Shown here in pieces: positions 59,131-64,000 of a stretch of 64,000 nucleotides of DNA. The number at the start of each line of letters is the position of its first letter. Within the stretch, counting starts at the first letter, position 1. This DNA comes from Taiwanofungus camphoratus (taxonomy: Eukaryota; Basidiomycota; Agaricomycetes; Polyporales; Taiwanofungaceae), in the NCBI GenBank assembly GCA_003999685.1, contig CP021233.1, positions 1,302,001 through 1,366,000 of the forward strand, given 5' to 3'. The translations under genes were made by a program, and so were the position numbers. The notes beneath the pieces were generated by a model, which worked only from the letters and a program-made list of their open reading frames with translations, searched no databases and was not told the DNA's origin.

Positions 59131-60833
59131 ATGTCATCCCAAGGCGCGAACATCCTCTTTGTCGCCATTTTTTCCCAAGCGTAAGCCTCTGTCATTGAAT
59201 CCTTTCGCTTCGATAACTCAAGCCTTGGTCTTGATTGCTGCTCAGAATCGTACAGCATTATTGCGCCGTGGCCGTTACTGGTAGGCGCATCTTTGTCTCA
59301 TATGTCAGCGTTCTTACTTACCATCGCTCATGCCTTGCGATATTGTTAGCTCTCGTCTTCTATGACTATATTACCACCATCGTGGCAGAGATTGAACTCG
59401 TGTGGTGCCGCAAATTTACAGCTCCAAGCATTCTGTACATCATGATACGATACTTGACAATGCTCTACGTTGTTGTCCAAGTTTGTTTCATGTTGGATGG
59501 TTCTTTGAAATGTGAAGTGAGACTCGGTTATGATTTCCTTCATCCATCGGGAGCTGACTTTTGCTTTCAGAGGTACCCATCCATTTGTACATACGACGTA
59601 CACCCAGCTACATTTTCTGCCATCTCAGTATCCACGTTCTGAACCAGGTCCAAAATGCTAGTCAATGTGCATTGCTCCTCCTTGCTGCAAGTAAGCCCTG
59701 ATCATACATACCTGTACAGTCCTCGGATGATTCTTCTAGTCTTCTCTGCCCTCCGCCTTTACGCCATCAACGGCCATCGCTGGAAATTACCGTCAGTCAT
59801 TTTTGCTTTAGGGTTATTCCCGACTGTCACAAACATTGTGGGCATAATCTTTTCGTGATTGTGGCCTGATTTCTGAATACGATTTTAGTACTGCTATTCT
59901 CAATATATAGCGGTCTTGACACATCAATTGTGTGAAAATAAATTCACAATATCCAACATCATATTGGATAAGTTAGTCCCTTCCACCTCTTGTTTTAACG
60001 ATCAAAATCGTAGCCTGACCTCGGGGATATAGACGTAGGCTTTTATATTGTTCGATGTGCCGGTGCCGGTAGATCTCTCATGTCAATCGGTCTTCATGCG
60101 TCTAGTCCTTATTGTTCAGCGAATATGTGCGATCCTCTCTGACACTCTCGTCCTGTTAGCCATTTGGCGTGCCACGAGTGCCATGCTACGGACGGTTGAT
60201 AAAGAAAGTATGGAAGTCTCCATTCTCACACTATTATTTCAACATGGTCGGTTTTTTATCCTTTCTATCCGTCGAAGCCCATTTTGATCCAACCCACTGG
60301 TCACAGGCATCGTCCACTTCAGGCGAGTTGACTTGAAAGCAAATCGAGCTACAGCACTCACAACCAATTACATAGTGTACTTCTTGCATTGAATGCAGCG
60401 CAAATCGCTCTATGGGTTACTAACGTGTGTCCATTATTCTCCAATGAACGGAACCCTAACTTCCATATACGTCAAGACTTCGAAAGACTTCGGGATGTTC
60501 ATTGATGTGTACGTGCCATGAGGTCCGGATACTTCGCTTACTGATACTTGTGCCTCTTATCGTAGAATGACTTCCATTCTCCTTTCGCACTTCTTCCTCG
60601 ACCTTCGCCAAGTATATTGGCTTGAGAAGGGCACTACATACCAGGTGACAGTATGCGACCCAGAAATTGCTTCTTGCATGGGGGGAAATGTGATACCTTC
60701 ACCCCGCCGTGGCTTCTATTCGCCCGGGGGAGACACTGGCTTGCGGTCGTGTGAGCCGTTACAAAGTGGTAGTGAATTGATTCTTGGCGAGCATGAAGAT
60801 AGGGAGATTTCGAAGTGGTCGGACGAATCATGA
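59131..60833 (+). CDS. DUF6533-family multi-pass membrane protein, paralog 2
   Basis: The start MSSQGANILFVAIFSQA is followed by IVQHYCAVAVT and, in the next exons, VFYDYITTIVAEIELVWCRK with FTAPSILYIMIRYLTMLYVV, the DUF6533 core. Then come LLVFSALRLYAINGHRWKLP with SVIFALGLFPTVTNIVG, ICAILSDTLVLLAIWRATSA and VDKESMEVSILTLLF, and the last exon SILLSHFFLDLRQVYWLEKG with a short acidic tail ending ISKWSDES. The order of hydrophobic segments equals that of the gene at 51330 and the partial gene at 62987. The tail has lost the SRIVGN...PLNHG form seen in paralog 1 (here SCMGGNVI). Exons between 59570 and 59720 and around 60300-60440 are hard to join, so some decay is possible. Confidence 0.65.
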
Positions 60834-62986
60834 AGGTCTAGAACGTCAGAAATTCCGATAGGAGACTTGTACCTGCGCTGGCGGTGAGCTGGTGAGCTTT
60901 ATGAGCGCGTCCCACCATTATTATTCTTGGAGAGACCAATAACGGTACCATGGAATTAGGGACTCACGAATGGACATGCTAAAGGATCTTTACTGTCGAC
61001 GTCTTTGGAAGCTTTTTGTTGTATCGCGAGAGGAGTCTTTGTACAGATAATGATTCGCTTGGACGAGCAGGGTATGCATCATGTTGGCGGTAGCCCTTCC
61101 ATGTTTGCTTCTGTGCTCGCTTGTCGAGAACTATTACGGATTTTGCTTATTGAAATTTGTGGCTCCTGTATGTATCATGATGCTAAGAAGCAAGCGATAT
61201 GTTGGAGCTTGGCATTGGTGTGCAGTGTTGGTCGGTAATGTATAAGATAGCAGCCGACAGGTGTGATGGGTGGAAAGCACATCACTTGCTGCATTCTGCA
61301 GGTCATAGTTGCTACACGCTCGAGCCTCAAGGTATCACCAGTGGACGAAAATTTGAGAGAATCAAAGTTACCATAGACCACACCGTTCGTAGTCAAAAAA
61401 TTGGGTCGTGCATGCGACAGTAAGCACGGAAGACGTAAAATTTCACATGTTTCCGCATTGTCAGTATCTTCCAAGCCGCAAGCAAGTGGAAAAAATTGAT
61501 ATGTAGTAGCCATGCCACCGTGACTATGTGCGTACCGAAGACCAACGGGGCAATGATGGTCAAACTCTATTCCTCAAGCCGGATATCGGACAAATTATAA
61601 GAGTCACTTGCCATTACTCCGGAGCCTGTACGGGTCCGCAGAGAGTACTTGGGTACTTAGAATCCTGTGCAGCCAAGCAACAGTAGGCAGGGCGCAGTTC
61701 CTTTTCAGGCGCAGCCCGTCGCACAACTCACCGAGCGCCCAAGAGGTACAGCGCACACTGCACGCTCAGACCCTACGCTATCGCACCTGATGGCTGTCAC
61801 TCATGAAGTTTTGAAGTTCTGCTCTGTCCGAACAAGGTCTTGCGTCCAATACGAATGCATGATCTTGGATGATACCGAAATTCGTAAAGCAGGTGATGGG
61901 CTGCGGAACCTAAAGCAGCATTATGGCAAGAGCCGTCGTGATGACTGCCGAGCGCTGTTGTTCAATACGACAGTATGTTTGAACATATGCAAAATATACG
62001 CATCTTCCTTTTTCTCGTATTACGTATTAGTTCTTCGGAAACGGTGGTGTCCTGTGGGCGCTTCCACGGGTCAGTGACTCATGGCAAGGTATGTCACACA
62101 CATATAGCAAAAAGCTTGACTGACACCGATTTGTATGATCTGCCTGTCAGGCGACAAGCACGGTTAACTAGCAAGCTCTGCATACAGCCAAGAGCGGCAC
62201 TCGACTACGTGGTGAACAGGCATCTCCGATCCCGTATATCTGACCATGACCTGCTTGCATCAGAGCAGGGCGAAATGGTCTCTCTGGGTCTGCATGCGCT
62301 TGTGAGAAATGAATTCATGTGCACTGCACAGCTTAAGTCAAGAATGGAAGCCGTAAATGTGACTGAAAGGCTTCTTGGAATCTATATACGAGCGAGAAGA
62401 GAGCATTTTCACTATATACATCAATTCCGGGATAATTTTTCTTTCACGTGTCACATCTTCCACAAAGACGGTGCCAGGACGATAGATACGATGAGTCACT
62501 CAGGTCAAATTGACTTCCGTGGTTTCAAGATTGAAAGACTTGCATGCGAAGGTCGTAGGGCTTGATATGTGAGGATCCGGATTTTCCCCTTTGTTGACAG
62601 CAAGTGGAAGTCACTACTGATTCTTGTCAAAAACAGTGCAGAATGAGCACACCTTCGCAGCGGTGTTCCCATATTTTTGAGGAAGAAAACAATGAATGAG
62701 GTACATCCTATTAGTGCCGAAGGTCTGTCTGATGGTTCGCATGGCATGGGCGGTTGTGCCAGGCCCCTTTCACGCATACTCAAGCTATATCTCCGATCCT
62801 CCGCCGCCGTTACCTTGGATTCCCCTTGACAGCCCTATCTGACAAATGGATGGGGACACAGTTTGTATCACGCAAGTTGGATAATCATCTCTGCACCTAT
62901 GAAAATGATATAAATGGTGGTCCCTGCACACCACGAAGATGTACCCGTTTGTTTTCTCCTAGGCGAGACATTCAGAATACACCAAG
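60834..62986. other. 2.15 kb region between DUF6533 paralogs; one long unassigned frame
   Basis: The plus-strand frame 61975-62565 is open for 196 codons, long for chance, and contains RQARLTSKLCIQPRAALDYV and ERLLGIYIRARREHFHYIHQ. It overlaps another frame at 61667-62077 and has no recognisable domain, signal peptide or splice partner. It could be a small orphan gene or a relic of a repeat. Nothing else was seen. Confidence 0.3.
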
Positions 62987-64000
62987 ATGTCATCAAATAC
63001 GAACAGCAACGAGCTTGTCGCTGGCGTGACACAAGCGTGAGCTTCTAAAGTTGCACTCGCCTGGTTTCTTAATAAAGCATATAACACGACTTAGGATCCT
63101 GCAAAACTATTGTATCTCCGGTGTTTCTGGTAGGGTTTTTTCTGCTTCTGAAGGTCTCACACCTTGTTAGACGTCGCCACACTCGCCCACGTGTTTTTTC
63201 TAAAAGCACTGAAATCCCTCAGCTGTCTTCATCTATGAATATGTATTTACCATCGGTCAAGAAGTCAAGTTTGTGTGGCGCCGAAAGCTTACAGGCGCAA
63301 GCGCTTTGTTTCTCCTCATGCGATACTTGACAATGCTCTTCGTTGTCATTCAACTATATCCGATACAAAGCTTGGTGCAATGTGAAGTACGACTCTGAAC
63401 ATACTTGCGTTCTAATCGTGGCACTGATACGTTTTTAGAGGTGCCGGATTCGATTCCGAGTTGGACAAGCTTCGCATGACAAGCTGATGTAGAGCACCCA
63501 CAGCGGCTTCATTTTGACACAAGTACAGAATGGTTGCGAATGTTTGCTATTCCTTGCCGCAGCGTGTGAGATACCACAGTGTATGCGAAATTTCGTCAAA
63601 CTCATTTGATGCCTTTCCTAGCTGTTTCGGCCCTCCGCATTTACACCTTAAATGGGCGCGATTGGCGATCACCGTGCATCACCCTTGCATTAGGTCTAAT
63701 CATGACCATCATCAATGTTGTGAGAACATTACTCCCTCTGCTCTCCGTAGTCTCTTAACATACCGCAGTATTGTTATGCACATGACTCACTGGTGGTCTT
63801 GCCCCCCTTATTGTGTGATGATAACATTAGTCTTCCTTTTGCTACAATGAACAAGTGCGTTGGTTACCTCCGAGAGTCGTATAAAGTGACTGTGCTGAAC
63901 TCTTGTTTTTGTGCTAGATGTAAGTCTCTCTTCGAGCAGGTACCGCAAATACATTTGTTTCTGAGACCGATTTCACGCTCAGTTACCATTGCGTCGCGGT
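62987..64000 (+). CDS. DUF6533-family membrane protein, paralog 3, cut by the window edge
   Basis: Exon 1 is 62987-63036, MSSNTNSNELVAGVTQA, then a short exon ILQNYCISGVS, then from about 63223 an uninterrupted exon VFIYEYVFTIGQEVKFVWRR, KLTGASALFLLMRYLTMLFV and VIQLYPIQSLVQCE, the DUF6533 core. Later exons give ECLLFLAA and AVSALRIYTLNGRDWRSPCI with TLALGLIMTIINVV. Exon count, positions and phases copy those of the paralog at 59131. The 3' half lies beyond the window. The core exons look intact; the exon near 63440-63480 is less clear. Confidence 0.65.

Overview
The window is nuclear DNA of a filamentous basidiomycete. The genes are dense and broken by many introns of about 50-60 bases, the conserved proteins are eukaryotic, and three same-strand genes (plus a decayed relic) belong to the DUF6533 membrane-protein family, which is expanded in Agaricomycetes. 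A wood-decay Agaricomycete, probably of the Polyporales, is my inference. All exon joins were read by eye from GT/AG borders and reading frame, so single exon edges may be off.

Layout. 1-1.44 kb: a decayed 3' half of a DUF6533 gene in an AT-rich, almost CpG-free block with a sharp right edge. 1.9-19.3 kb: a minus-strand housekeeping block with a conserved protein carrying a calponin-homology-like C-terminus, TOM70 (mitochondrial import receptor), an intron-bearing tRNA-Leu(AAG), DPH2 (diphthamide synthesis), an EOS1-like ER protein and a gamma-tubulin complex GCP2-like protein. 20-23.5 kb: two plus-strand genes of unknown function. 24.3-26.6 kb: two paralogous small secreted Thr-rich proteins. 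28.9-36.2 kb: squalene epoxidase (ERG1), a YPP1/TTC7-like TPR protein and the TRAPP subunit BET5. 36.9-39.3 kb: an MFS transporter gene interrupted by a 126-bp inverted-repeat element; a second copy of the element lies 1.4 kb downstream. 40.2-50 kb: a coiled-coil protein, an ornithine cyclodeaminase/mu-crystallin family enzyme, a Ser/Pro-rich protein with a duplicated aromatic motif, and a second Ser/Pro-rich protein with a basic C-terminal part. 51-64 kb: three plus-strand DUF6533 genes, a ZIP zinc transporter with a His-rich loop, and a TA-flanked MITE.

How the genes fit together. Most are unrelated housekeeping functions: mitochondrial import, EF2 modification, ER glycosylation, microtubule nucleation, sterol synthesis, PI4-kinase recruitment and ER-Golgi tethering. 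There is no biosynthetic cluster, CRISPR array or complete autonomous transposon, and I recognised no retrovirus-like element. The accessory layer is the DUF6533 paralogs, the secreted pair, the repeat-motif protein and the short non-autonomous elements. The clearest new observations are the exactly datable MITE insertion in the MFS gene, the exon-borne FYDRS/WD/WGP motif repeat, the secreted pair with an alternative-frame tail, and two probable GC-AG introns.
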